A stretch of DNA of 64,000 nt from Fragum whitleyi (GCA_948146395.1 OX411552.1:10435686-10499685), one strand, 5' to 3'; counted from the first letter of the stretch, positions 30,290-41,253 are shown. The notes: a model not told the origin generated them from the letters alone. Numbers and translations are program-made.

Positions 30290-33200
30290 CTGACACAGGA
30301 TGTTTACATCTAAAACGAGGCTGTAGGCAAAAAGAGCTACCAGTTGCATACACAAAGAGCAAAAACCCAAATATTCAAGTAATTAGAGCGTACATTTCTA
30401 ATGATTTTTTCCAAGTGACAAAGGTGTCAAAATTTAGATAAATCATCCGTTCTTTTAATTATGCAGTTGTCATCATGTGACATTGTCTTTGAAAAGAATA
30501 TTTTTCGTCGAAAGATAACCACCCGGAATCGCATTTTAGCCCAAATAAACATTGTTGGGCAACCAATATTTCGAACATAAGACGCGGGTAAAGCTGTATA
30601 TACGTCATTTTGGTCAATCAGCAACAAAAATCATACATCTATCAAGGGCGTAGCTCCCATTACGCACATTACGCAAGTGCGTAATAGAAATAAAACATCT
30701 TTCGAAAATCGTCGTCGATGAATGATCATAACATAGAAACTACAGCTTATTTACACTGTAGTTACGATGATTTGATTATTCAGCAAATTTCAAAATCATA
30801 TAAAGGGGAGCGGACGGATAACGTTCGTCTTTTGTCACAGTCCAAATATCGCCTTTATCCTATATTTTTTAGTTGTCGCCTCCTGATTGTGCATTAATTT
30901 CAGTATCCTAGTTACGCCTATGTCTTACCTATACTGAATTGATTCAAATTCCAATACCGATCCCAGTGCCGGTTATCATCTCACTCCATCACTTTTACAG
31001 GCCAATCATTCTGGCAACATGGATTTCATCATAGAAATTTCAAACATGGGAAAAGGTTTTTGTAGCTTTTCCCCTTATTTTTCTAACATTAAAAATCCAA
31101 TTATTAGTTACATCTGTAAATTTTTTAATTCACCACCAACTCATAAAAACCGATTTGCTTCCGTAACCCCCCCCCCCCCCGCACATTATCATGAATAAAC
31201 GAATGTCGCCAAACACAAGATCTTCCGACTAAACAGCCTTTTAAGAGCACACTTTGAATTGTAAAAATCCTATCAAAGAATTCCTATTATGCGGCATAAA
31301 AAATATTAGCCGCTTTTAGATAGATAGATACAAACATGTGTCATAAAGTTATCCTTTTCTAGTGCAATGATCCATATTACACAGCCGCGGAATCTCTTTG
31401 ATCTGACCGTAACCGGATGCGCTAATCGATATTGCCCATGTCATAAAACAGTAGCCGCTAATCAAACACTTGCATGTGTCATAAAGACAGACTTGTATAA
31501 CAAATGCCAAAATTTAATTGATCTGACCGTGATGATGCACAGGCCACTGATTGATTGCTTTCATATGGACACAACTTTTACCCAATCATTAGGTATAAAG
31601 CTTGAAGTTTCATTTGACACAAATCTTTTAATGCCTTATCAGCCATAGATTAAAACAAGTTTTTGATTAAATCTTTCATTTAAGATTCCATTTCAGCGGC
31701 GATAAATGAGGCCCACATGATTTTTCAATTCTGAGCCGCGTTCATTTAGTAGATCGATCTTCCGTGTCTTGAACAAGCTATCAATACTGAAAGTTCTTAA
31801 AAAGTCCTAAAGTCCTAAAATTTGACAAAAAAGGCCGGGATAATTTTTAATCAAATATAAGTAAGGCCTACTGCATATTTGAAACGCAGCGTTTGCTTCA
31901 GCAGTAAATGGAAGCCGCCAAAAACGAAAATGTGCTCCGAACCATTTTTCTATTTTGCTTTATGTAGTTCCTAATGAATAATAAGAGGGTACAAAATCGA
32001 ATTTTAACGGGTAGGAAAGAAATTGAAGCATACGTAATTTCTATATTTGTTAAAGATGAAATAATGTGATCGTTCTTTTGTAAATCTTCGTTTTTTACCC
32101 CGACCAGACGACAAAAAATAATCTTGAAATTGAAAGCGTTGGTGGCGAACGAAACATCGCAATACAGCCTGATTTAAATGGATTTGTGATGTTCTGTTGC
32201 TCAACGATGACTTTAACTACATTTCAAAAACAAAAATATAAAATGAATGTGAGGTAAAATAAGTAGAAAGTTCGTTCTGAAATTCTGGCGAGGGAACGAA
32301 TTAACGTTACAAGACACTTTTTCCCCAAACGTTGTTTAACCCGAGTCATCTTAAACTCGGTAAAATTACTTTATTGGGAAGGGTTAATGAATTTTACTTA
32401 TTCATCTTACGTTTTCCCCAATAGCATTCAACATGTATGACCATTTTGTCTGATTTTACCCTTGAAAACGGCGCAACTACGGATACAACAGGTCTAGATC
32501 GGCTGTAGTTTTTATTCTACTTCAAGTCTTGACGCCGTGAACCGATTAATCTGAGCCAAACTTTTTTATTTAATTCATGTCACACAAATTCATTACGTTA
32601 TGGAAAGCGGTAAAGAAAGTTAATTTGTTCAAGTGGCGGATGCAAAAAGGGGTTCAAGGGATTCAAACAAACCCCCATCTGTAGCCTAGTTGTTTCATTT
32701 TTACACAGAAATTCAAACAAAACTTTGTAATACTAGGAAAACGAATCTTCTCTCCCCTTATTGTACATTAGAACCCTTTTTATCCTTCACCCACCGTCGT
32801 TTTGATCCAACTTTCTATAAAAATCTTAAGATATAACTATTTCTGGGTTTGTTTACAGAAACGGTGCAACTACAGCTTTGTCAGAACTTTCAAGAGTGCT
32901 GTAGGCTGAGTTACGAATGTTTGAAAACCTAAACACTTACTATGTTACATACATAATTTTCAACTTTCTTTATGAATGACGAGAAAATTGACAAAAAAAA
33001 CATCAAGTTTACAAAGGAAGAATATTTGCGCTTAACCACGGACACGTGTTTCAGAGTCCCTCGAGCTAAATTGCGCAACTCGAGCGTCTATATAAGACAG
33101 ACCCTAGGCCATGTTTATTCAAAGATTCTAGGTTACAATCTTTCTTAACAAATACATTACTTAAAGAGACAAAAAACTAATTCTAAATAGCTAAAAGATC

Positions 33201-33635
33201 TATCGTCGATGGCAACTTCGTTCAATAAGTCGGACCGTAAATAGTCTAATCTCGGGAAGCCTATAAAGGGCTATTACGTAAGAGATTCTTTAAATATCGA
33301 TTGATCATTAACGGGAAACATTCGTACAAATAATATTTAATTTTCTTTTTATCTTAAATTTAAATGAACGGTTGATTTTGAACCAGTTTTAATTGTCATC
33401 TCGTATAGAGATCAGACTCTTTTTGCCTACCAGTAATGCGCATGCGCGGGAAATTCGCAATATAAACAATAACAATCATCTCTCCTATACGATGTTATTT
33501 ACTGTATCGAAGCAAATAAAGTTAGTAACGAAAAACGGTGAAGACATTAGTCAAATCAATTCATGTCTTCGATTTTGGCGGTAACGAAAAACTGAAATGG
33601 GAACCGTCATCGCGCAATGTTGAACATTGATCTTG
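30290..33635. other. No gene supported; longest plain stretch
   Basis: Contains a poly-C run (31169-31180), a repeated CATGT(G)TCATAAA phrase at 31335, 31438 and 31476, GCAACTACGG near 32473 and GCAACTACAG near 32865, and CTATATAAGAC (TATA-like) at 33090 behind CTCGAGC inverted copies. The frames at 31367-31648 and 32204-32004 show no recognised family. Confidence 0.35.
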
Positions 33636-33639
33636 ATTA

Positions 33640-33762
33640 TTAAATTTTACATTCTTAGTGATTTTGGAGCCTTTTTGAATGGTTTGAGTGGGTGTTTGGA
33701 ATGAATGAATCGATTGCCGAGCTAGCTTTGGTCGGAATGAGTGTCAATTTCACGACGTTACT
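33640..33762 (+). repeat. MITE right-end fragment
   Basis: GTGATTTTGGAGCCTTTTTG, AATGGTTTGAGTGGGTGTTTG, GGAATGAATGAATCGATTG and GTCGGAATGAGTGTCAATTT, CACGACGTTACT: the right arm and part of the TIR of a plus-oriented copy. Left half absent. Confidence 0.65.
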
Positions 33763-33763
33763 T

Positions 33764-33888
33764 CATTTGACCCCCGTCATACAAATAACTCCGAAAAAAG
33801 TGTTTGGAAAAAAGATTGGATCCAGTAGAGGTCAATCAAAAATTGCATTTCACATCTTCTTATACATAAAAGTAGAATGGTCAATTTA
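33764..33888 (+). mobile_element. TIR element T2, copy 1, left part
   Basis: ATTTGACCCCCGTCAT at the edge, then GAAAAAAGATTGGATCCAGT, AGGTCAATCAAAAATTGCAT, and AAAAGTAGAATGGTCAATTTA. This follows the left half of the intact copy at 47484-47748. It is interrupted at TA by a MITE. The right part is at 34862-34976. Confidence 0.6.
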
Positions 33889-34283
33889 CAGTTAATAAGA
33901 TTATGAAATTGACATAATGAACGAATTTGGAATGAGCGTGCGGAATACGTTTTTAATGAATCTTAAGGGAGGTAATCCATGAACAAAATAAGCTATACTT
34001 ATAACCCCCTTAAATAAAATAACCATACAAGTTCTAAAAAATAACTGCCTATTTTTTCAAGAACCAATTCAAGAACAATTTCAATTATGTCAGTGAAATC
34101 GCTTTTTTTAAAGCTGTTTGCATTTTGAATGTAGCTGTTAATCTTATCTCTTTTAGTCATGTTGAGCGTTTTTGAAAAAAAAAGAAATGAGTAAGCATAC
34201 GGATAGAAAGTATGGAGCGATAAGTGAGCGATTTAAAATAGTTTTAATTGAGATGAATGTCAATTTCACGATGTTATTAACTG
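33889..34283 (+). mobile_element. TA MITE, subfamily A, inside T2
   Basis: TA|CAGTTAATAAGATTATG to ATTAACTG|TA, 395 bp. The central palindrome is reduced (GGTAATCCATGAACAAAATA). The rest follows the family: TACAAGTTCTAAAAAATAAC, TTATGTCAGTGAAATCGC and GATGAATGTCAATTTCACGA. Confidence 0.88.
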
Positions 34284-34285
34284 TA

Positions 34286-34478
34286 GAAATCTACACCAGC
34301 CAAAGTAATCGTGATAAATTCCGATGAAATGTTTATCGTTTTGAACAAATTCGAATTGATTTTTATGATTTCTGAGGGGTTTTTTAGTGATTGGAGTGAG
34401 TGTTTTGAATGAATTGAGCACTGAGCGAGCGTTTAAGAATGGTTTTGATCGAGGTGGATATCTAGACGTAACTTACTG
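34286..34478 (+). repeat. Half MITE, subfamily B
   Basis: CTACACCAGCC...AATCGTG is the B-type middle. GAGTGAGTGTTTTGAATGAA, GAGCACTGAGCGAGCG and AAGAATGGTTTTGATCGAGG are the right arm, ending ACTTACTG|TA. No left half. It abuts the preceding MITE. Confidence 0.65.
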
Positions 34479-34486
34479 TAGATATA

Positions 34487-34698
34487 TAATACGTACTTAG
34501 TGTATTATATGGAAAAAAATTGAAAAAAATATCTAACGAGGTTTGGAAAATGGATAATTGTCGAGGCTCTGTCGAGACAATTATCAATTCCCGCAACCGA
34601 GTTAGATATTTTTCATACAATACACTAGGTACATATTATTCTTATCTTATAGCCTCTATTTGCCATGTTATTGTCTATGTTTTTAACTGAAATGCAAG

Positions 34699-34732
<34 letters not shown>

Positions 34733-34861
34733 CACCACCAACAACAACAACTACAAAAAAAAACGCATTATGTCATTGTTCTAAAAAATATCTATGTGAT
34801 ATCAACAAGAAAATAAATACGGGATGTTATCACACGGATATATGTATAGTTATAAGATAAA
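34487..34861. mobile_element. Hairpin element H1, copy 2
   Basis: Outer hairpin 34487-34638 with top GTCGAGGCTCTGTCGAGAC, then TTATCTTATAGCC...AGTTATAAGATAA. Matches copy 1 at 22421 throughout. An A-run of about 30 plus (AAC)n at 34703-34755 is an expansion within it. It lies inside the T2 element. Confidence 0.82.
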
Positions 34862-34976
34862 CAGACTATAGAGACAGAAACTGAAAAATTTGGTCAACCT
34901 GCACAGTCCGTCTAACTACGGTCGAGGCCTTACGCACTACCCAGATGGTCCCTTTTCTCCTGTAGGGTCACATATG
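34862..34976 (+). mobile_element. TIR element T2, copy 1, right part
   Basis: GACAGAAACTGAAAAATTTG, CTGCACAGTCCGTC, CGGTCGAGGCCTTACGCACT, CCCAGATGGTCCCTTTTCTC and AGGGTCACATAT match the right half of the copy at 47484-47748. Confidence 0.65.
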
Positions 34977-34979
34977 TTT

Positions 34980-35198
34980 TCATGTTGGCACCAATTCATG
35001 ATAAATAAATAATGCCTTTGGATTGGTTTCATAGAAGTAATTTAAAATGACATGAGATGTATCTTTAGATAACGATAGCATATCTCTCACTTTGATTAAT
35101 GCATTTTGATGAAAAAGGAAACGCGGAGAAACATAAATAGTTTTGATTTTTATATCACTAAATATTTCATACTGATAACGCTGTGAGAGCGAAACCAC
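34980..35198 (-). other. Possible minus-strand exon, unrecognised
   Basis: A strong acceptor-like TTCGCTCTCACAG ends near 35180. The frame then reads RYQYEIFSDIKIKTIYVSPR ... to a stop at 34980. A second possible exon at 35465-35388 (acceptor TTGTGTTAATTTCAG, donor ATACT|GTAAGT) gives SSLIDRLPFFTKFLEYEG, but phases of the two do not join in the open frame. No family recognised. Confidence 0.15.
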
Positions 35199-35634
35199 GA
35201 AGAAAACAAGTCAAAACCAATTAATTCGTTTAGCATGTCATGAAAACTAAGAAAATATAAGTAAAATACTGATTATGAAAGGTTTGTAAACGCAAATATA
35301 AATAACAAACAAAAACGTCGATGCTCTAAATTGTAAGACTTACTGGCCCAAGTATACTCAATGAAAAGATGTTACTTACAGTATACTGCCTTCGTACTCT
35401 AAGAATTTCGTGAAAAAAGGTAAACGATCAATTAAACTCGACAGCGCCCCTGACTGCATGACTGAAATTAACACAATATGCTCAATGACAGATAGAAATG
35501 TAACAGACGTTGTTTTGTTTGTGAGCTAAAACAGCTTAAACTTATTCACCCCCTCTTTGCGCATATTTTGTCCGTAAACAAACACAGTATGCACAACACG
35601 ATATGAATGTGAAAGGCTTAAGTGAGAGATTATA

Positions 35635-35944
35635 CAATTTACCACATCGTGAAATTGACATTCATTTTAAACAAAACCAATCAAAATCGCTCAATCAGCG
35701 CTCCGTCCATGTATTCCAAACACTCATTCAAACCATTCAAGAAACCTAAAAGCTAACACGATAAGATTAACAACTACGATCAAAAATAGATATAGCAAAT
35801 ATATTTCAATTTCAAAACAATTTCACTAACAAAACTGAAATTGCAAGCGGATGACTGGTTCTTTAAGAAATAGGAAGCCATCTATGGAAATTGTATGCAT
35901 TTATGCGTTTAAGATGAATGTCAATTCCAGGATTTGATTAACTG
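35635..35944 (-). mobile_element. TA MITE, subfamily A, internal deletion
   Basis: TA|CAATTTACCACATCGTGAAA to GATTAACTG|TA, 310 bp. After TTGTATGCAT the sequence jumps to GATGAATGTCAATTCCAGG, so the palindrome and one arm are missing. Confidence 0.85.
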
Positions 35945-36169
35945 TAATAGTATTTTTCCGTTGTGTCCGTCTCTCTTTCTCTCTGTACGTCTCTTTATCT
36001 CTGGATTCTCTTTCCCTCTACTAATCGGATGATTATACTAGGTGTTTTCGAAACTCAAAAACGAAGATCGGAAGTCTTATAAAATTGCATGTTTTTAGCG
36101 TTCAAACATTTTGACGGAATATTCTTTTTGTTATTTTGTGTCAGATCTATTGCGTATTACCTAGACCTT

Positions 36170-36513
36170 GAGTTTATAGTGCCTATTTCTCGAGCGACCT
36201 CATCTATAAAGCGACCACTTTTATCAAGCGATCCCTTCACCGTAAGTAAAATCTACAAAAAGTAGACATTCTTAAACGAAAAAAAATGTTTATCATCGAA
36301 TCTTTTGATGTTAGAATCTATAAGAAGCGTCTTAATGAGACTATTCTTCTGGATACGAACGTCATAGGATTCGGTAAGAAAGATGTGAAAACCTTGATAA
36401 AGTTTACCTAACGCTTCGTATTTATATTACATTTTGTATTAAGCAACCATTTCCATATGCGACCAATTTTTATTGGTCCCCTAAGTGGTCTGTTAACGCA
36501 AGTTTTACTGTAT
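36170..36513 (+). repeat. Candidate MITE with GCGACCAC repeats
   Basis: TCGAGCGACCTC (36193), AAGCGACCACTTTTATCAAG (36217), then ATGCGACCAATTTTTATTGG (36458) and a GTTTTACTGTA end at 36513. Repeated GCGACCA phrases with an ACTGTA terminus are familiar from invertebrate DNA elements. No clean left TIR seen. Confidence 0.35.
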
Positions 36514-36519
36514 TTGCAA

Positions 36520-36985
36520 ATCCTTGTGACTTCATTTCAACATATAACTACCCCCGAGAAGCGCTTTCGAGAATAGTTTAAGAACATTATTATAGTTATC
36601 TAAAGTGATGTTGTCAGGTTGGGTATTTGATTTAGTAAGAAATATAAATACATAATTAACAAGGGGCGAAATAGGGCATGTATCGCTACATTGGCTTAAA
36701 CATCTCCAGAGTGTCATAAATTACTTAAACTGAAACAAACATTTTGAAGTCTCTTTAGAACTATTGTTTTATGGTTTACTGGGTCTGGTACACATTGAAA
36801 TAAAATACTCAATCACAATTAACTTGCAAACCCTTTACTCATCTAATTACCAACATAAAGTTGATTGTAATTAGTAGACCATTCTTATAACATTTTCATG
36901 AACAATTTTAAGTAACGGGTGATTCATTACAAGATTCAATGAAATAAGTCCAATTGATTAGGAAAAGAAGCATTTTTTTTTAAAT
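36520..36985. other. No gene seen
   Basis: AT-rich spacer with a 61-codon minus-strand frame over 36717-36532 that has no recognised feature. Confidence 0.35.
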
Positions 36986-36989
36986 TTCA

Positions 36990-37880
36990 ACACGAAAATA
37001 AAACCCTCCCTGCCAAAGCCACATTTATGGGCCTATCAAGAAGCCTTGAACATTTAAGTGGAGGTACGCCTAAGGAATATTCATGCCAAGTTTCATTGAT
37101 AGTGGCCAAAGTGAGTGGGAGGAGAATATATTTTAAAGATTTTAAAGTGAAAATAAGCCCCGCCCTGCCACGCCCATCTTTGGGGTGCCAATCAAAATTT
37201 CTTGAACAATTCAAGTAGAAGGTGACCAAATGTACATCTATTCCTAGTTTCATTGAATTCGACCGCATGGTTTGGAAGGAGAACGAGAAGATTTTAAATT
37301 GAAAATAAGCCCCGTGTTACCACGCCCATAGTTTGGGGTCAATCAAAATTTTTGACCAACTTTAGAAGAGGGCCACCCAATGATCATTCATGCCAAGTTT
37401 CATTGAAATCAGGGAAATGGTTTGGAACGAAAACATTTTTGAAGAATTATATAGAGAAAATAAGACCACCCTATCACGCCCATATTTTGAGGTTAATAAA
37501 AATTTCTCCATCAACTTTAGATGGGGGCCACACAAGGATCCTTCACGCAAAGTTTCATTGAAATCGGGGCAATGATTTGGGAGGAGAAGATTTTAAAAAT
37601 TGTATAGTGAAAATAAGCCCCCACCCCCACCCCAACCCCTTGCAACGCACATATTTGAGGGGCCAATCAAAATTTCTTGAACAACTTTAGAAGTGGGTCA
37701 CCCAAGGAACGTTTCTGCCAAGCTTCGTCAAAATCAGCCCATTGGTTGATGAGGTGATGATTTTTAAAGAAAAATTTACGCCAGGACGCACGCACACCCA
37801 GATGCAGGAGAGACACACCGCCATGGCTATAGCTCTCTTGCCTTCGGCCAGTGGAGGTAAAATTTATCCATCAATCCTTA
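36990..37880 (+). repeat. Tandem array, 153 bp unit, five units
   Basis: Unit heads AAATAAAACCCTCCCTGCC (36998), AAATAAGCCCCGCCCTGCCA (37149), AAATAAGCCCCGTGTTACCA (37304), AAATAAGACCACCCTATCAC (37458) and AAATAAGCCCCCACCC (37611), very regularly 151-155 bases apart. Same unit as 20636-21100. It ends with GACGCACGCACACCC, GCCATGGCTATAGCTCTCTT and GCCTTCGGCCAGTGGAGGTA, the closing part of the TAGCTCACC-type elements. Overlapping short frames on both strands are artefacts of the units. Confidence 0.88.
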
Positions 37881-37889
37881 ACATTGAAA

Positions 37890-38375
37890 ATTCGAAAGAC
37901 GGAATTAAAATGTTATGTGTGAATGTACAATGCTACGAATGAGTTCATGTCAAAATTCTCAAGTCCGATTGTATACAGTTGTCCCACCCACACGCCGTAA
38001 ATCGAAGCATGGACACCTTGCGGAAATTATTCGGTTATCGTAGAATGTACATTGTTTGCCTCATTATCCTACATATACCATTCTCCGACGACCACAGTGC
38101 GAAGATAAGCAGCACAGTCTATATTAAGCCCAGTTGACAGAACTAGTGGCCGTTTTGACAATAATTCAGATTCAATGTACGTCGCTCACGGTGTTCGTAC
38201 CAATTAAGAAAATGATCATTCCCTTGAGAACTCACACTCTTCTGACAACAAACATATATATATAATATATTTTTTGGTAAAACAGTTGGACTGTCGACCG
38301 ACTGTATACCGTTTATTTTTTAAATAATCACATAGCATCTTAAAACAACAAACGAAGACTAGTGTAGGAAATAAC
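37890..38375. other. No gene seen
   Basis: Mixed-composition spacer with a TATATATATAATATA tract near 38261. Nothing supported. Confidence 0.35.
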
Positions 38376-38379
38376 CTAC

Positions 38380-38790
38380 AAACAGAACATATTCAACTGT
38401 AAAACTTACGACTAAGAACGCGTCATGGTGCTCATGAATTTTACAGTTTTTGATGTCATACGACTAAGGACCATATAAAGTTGATAAGTTCCATGTAGAA
38501 ATAATCTAAACTATCAACAGACACCACGACGAACGACTACGAACGCCTCATATGGCGTTCGAATTATACCAGATACAACAAACGTTTTACATAAATATAG
38601 CGTTCACGAACATATGACCACGTACGATTTACAGCGTAACGCGCCAATATACTGGACGTCTATGAACGCTACATACCATTCCGTGATATGACAAACGACT
38701 CAAACGCATCAAAGTTTCAATGATGTACAGAACGAACACATGTCGTTCAATCGCATACAAAACGAACGCATCTGACGTTCAACGTCATCT
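38380..38790. repeat. Cryptic repeat rich in CGAACG/CGTTCG words
   Basis: GACGAACGACTACGAACGCC (38529), ATGGCGTTCG (38553), GCGTTCACGAAC (38601), ATGAACGCTAC (38661), CAAACGACTCAAACGCATC (38691), AGAACGAACACATGTCGTTC (38729), AAAACGAACGCATC (38758). The words occur on both strands without a fixed period and the area is unusually CpG-rich. No frame. Confidence 0.5.
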
Positions 38791-39245
38791 TATTTAAAAC
38801 CCATCTCGACCCCGGTCCAAGATATCATGTTTATGCATTGCTAACATAGCCATCAATTCTAGCCAATTTGGAAAACGACAGAATATAAGTAAACTAGCCA
38901 AAAGAAATCTAATATTAAAAAAAAAAGATAATCAGTCCGTCCACAGTCGATTTCCAACTCTGAGTGAAGAATTTTATACAAGCACGAAACACTCGTGCAT
39001 AACAGAGACGCCACCTAGCAAGGGAAAACAATTTTCGTCTAATACGATATCTCAATCGACGCAAATTACATTGTTCGTGATGTAGATGATCGTATTGCAA
39101 ATTTACTTTATAAATCAATCAATATTCTTTACAAGAAATGAAATCATAAAAGCTCACAGTGAAATAGAAAATGTTTATTTTCTTACGGTATTCTCTGATG
39201 TGTTTGAATACATGCAACACGTTTGGAAGAGTTTCGGGACTCTTT

Positions 39246-39486
39246 GGGCCAACTTATTTCATGCCCTATCGGGGCCCGTTGTTGTTGTTTTGTCGGCTTG
39301 AAACCCGCCCTGCATTCAGGCTGAAAAAATGTTGCAAACCGTTTTCAAATTATACCCCGCTTTACACGTAAGTATACGGGTAAAGCGGGATATGACTTGA
39401 ACCGCTTTGTCATCCTGACGCAGGGCTGGATTCAAGCTGAAAAACAACAACAACGGGCCCCGGCCGGGCGAGAAATAAGTTGGCTC
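39246..39486. repeat. Large GC-rich palindrome, 241 bp
   Basis: Outer arms GCCAACTTATTTC / GAAATAAGTTGGC, then CGGGGCCCGTTGTTGTTG / CAACAACAACGGGCCCCG, CTTGAA...GCCCTGC / GCAGGGC...TTCAAG, and inner CCCCGCTTTAC / GTAAAGCGGG around CGTAAGTATACG. Open frames (39086-39371) cross it and are not genes. It is related in its core to 62-155. Confidence 0.88.
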
Positions 39487-39597
39487 TCTGTTTAAAAACT
39501 AAATTCTTATAGATCCCTGCCACTAGTTTTCACATCAATAAAAGCCTTATTCATTTTCTGTATCATTCCTTACAAAAAAATCCTCCTGTAAGACTTA

Positions 39598-39800
39598 CCT
39601 GTAAAACTACTCAAAGTTACGCCATACACCATGGTGATAAGACAGCACGGCAAGATTATCGTAGGATCTGCTTGTCATTGCGATTAACTTCAGCTTTGAT
39701 TCCTCGAGATAAAACGAGGAATCACCGCACCAGTCACCTATGATACTGAACTTTGATTTTATAGTCTTAACCTCAAGAGAACAAGAGCACCGTCTGTGGG
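39598..39800 (-). other. Possible minus-strand exon with strong splice donor
   Basis: On the minus strand GTTTTACAG|GTAAGTCTTACAGG at 39599/39598 is a textbook donor. The sequence before it is open for 66 codons (...SYHHGVWRNFE, stop 16 bases before the donor). It looks like a non-coding or terminal-UTR exon more than a coding one. The upstream edge GTGGGCACCC...GGTGCTCTTG is dispersed-repeat-like. Confidence 0.25.
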
Positions 39801-39900
39801 TGCCCACGCTCGTCTGTTGGGTGTAGGGTAGTGAATAAAAATCTAAATCGAAAGGGGGTACACAAAGGACATCTTGAGTTATCCCCCTCTAAAGTATTAA

Positions 39901-40119
39901 CCCTTTCCTGTTTTACAAAATTTAAGACCTGTCAAATTCAAAGGTTTTGCAGACGAAAATTTACAGTGGATTTAATTTGAAAAATAACCATTATGTAGGG
40001 TAGAAAATTTTGTAGAAAAAGAAGAAATTGTTTTTCACAAACAATTTCTTCTTTTCTACAATGTTTTCTCAATTACAAAATCTCAAGGACGTAAAAACAT
40101 TGGACTGAACAGGAAAGGG
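39901..40119. mobile_element. piggyBac-type MITE (TTAA target), copy 1
   Basis: TTAA|CCCTTTCCTGTTTTACAAAA on the left and TGAACAGGAAAGGG|TTAA on the right. The TTAA duplication and CCCTTT terminus fit piggyBac-mobilised elements. Inside, GTAGAAAAAGAAGAAATTGT pairs with ACAATTTCTTCTTTTCTAC, forming a long hairpin. 219 bp, no coding capacity. Second copy at 47048 in the other orientation. Confidence 0.85.
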
Positions 40120-40134
40120 TTAAAGGCAGATACA

Positions 40135-40640
40135 AATCAGCGACGTCGACACGTCGACGTTTCCTTATTTCATAGTTTTATTAGTAATAAAAAGCGTCGG
40201 CGGGACGCCGGCAATATCATGACATTTTTTTTATTTTACAATCACATTTAACCGCCGTTATTTTATTATTTGGTATGCGAAGAGGCAGATATAACATCAT
40301 CGATTAAACTTAACGCGCTTTCGATCGCCGGCGTGATGTTCGACAAGTCGCTGCCATACCAACGAGGTATCGACGACTAATCACTGATTTCCACCTGAAG
40401 TGGAAAGGTCCGAAGAAAAACGTCCTAGATGTATACAAAATTAGCCAGAGCCAATCCGCCGATTCAATACCGACCCCAATTAATCTAAAAGACGTCGCCG
40501 ACTATTCAGCCGCTTTTAACTTACATATAAAAGTCACCGACGCGTCACCGTTCTCAGAAAATCCCGTTTTTAAGTCGGACGATGCACAGCTCAGTCGCCG
40601 ACAAGCAACACATCGTCAACTTGCAGAGATCGCAGTATGT
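40135..40640. other. CpG-rich patch, no open frame
   Basis: CGACGTCGACACGTCGACG, AAAGCGTCGGCGGGACGCCGG, GATCGCCGGCGTGATG, CGTCGCCGAC, ACCGACGCGTCACCG and CAGTCGCCGAC are dense in CpG compared with the surrounding AT-rich DNA. CATATAAAAG at 40525 is TATA-like. No frame of 60 codons exists here. It could be an unmethylated regulatory patch or an old repeat. Confidence 0.35.
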
Positions 40641-40644
40641 TTAG

Positions 40645-41250
40645 GGTCGAACCTTTTGCACTTGGCTTTTTTTCTAAATCTAGAACTATTCTTCTACATT
40701 CCTGTATATTATTTTTTAAATGACACAAGTTGAAATTTGGAACTTATCTCTGTTTTTCTCTGTTCCCAAATGGTTCGTTTTTATGAACGAGTTGAATATT
40801 CATTTTAGATTTCTATGCGACAGTTAAGTGAAGGGACTGCGTTACATGTAGCATAAAGGTCATAGAAAGTTAATGAAAGAAGCAACAGGAAGCAGACGAG
40901 AAAACAGCTATACAATGGATAACCTTGACTTTCCTGATGGAAAAATGCCCGTAAATAACTGAAGTTTTTTGCTAACAACTTTCACCATTCTAATCACTCA
41001 GTCACTCATTCACAAATTTTATTTCCGGTAACAATGCGCCTGTTAGTGCCTTGTACCCGGCTTCCGTCTGTGTATATTGCACGACTGTCTTCGAACATCA
41101 ACATTTCTTCAAATCTCTTTCAAAAGTAGTAATTTATAGTTTAGTTGTGTTGGGGGTTTCAATGTGTCTTTCGGTAATAAAGATAAATCTCGGTACCCTG
41201 TGAACGTGCACATAGCTTCCTAAAGTTAAGTATGCGGTACAAACACAAAC
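40645..41250. other. No gene seen
   Basis: Spacer without open frames or repeats recognised from elsewhere in the window. Confidence 0.4.
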
Positions 41251-41253
41251 TGA

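Noticed and set aside
31367..31648. 93-codon cysteine-containing frame as a small secreted protein
   Set aside because: No signal peptide, and the apparent internal repeat comes from a repeated CATGTGTCATAAA DNA phrase.
37027..37575. Overlapping 60-90 codon frames on both strands
   Set aside because: Frames through tandem units; stops are spaced by the unit period, and there is no protein pattern.
36990..37740. CRISPR-like array (regular direct repeats)
   Set aside because: The whole 153 bp unit is repeated and diverged, with no short repeat/spacer alternation, and the genome is eukaryotic in character.
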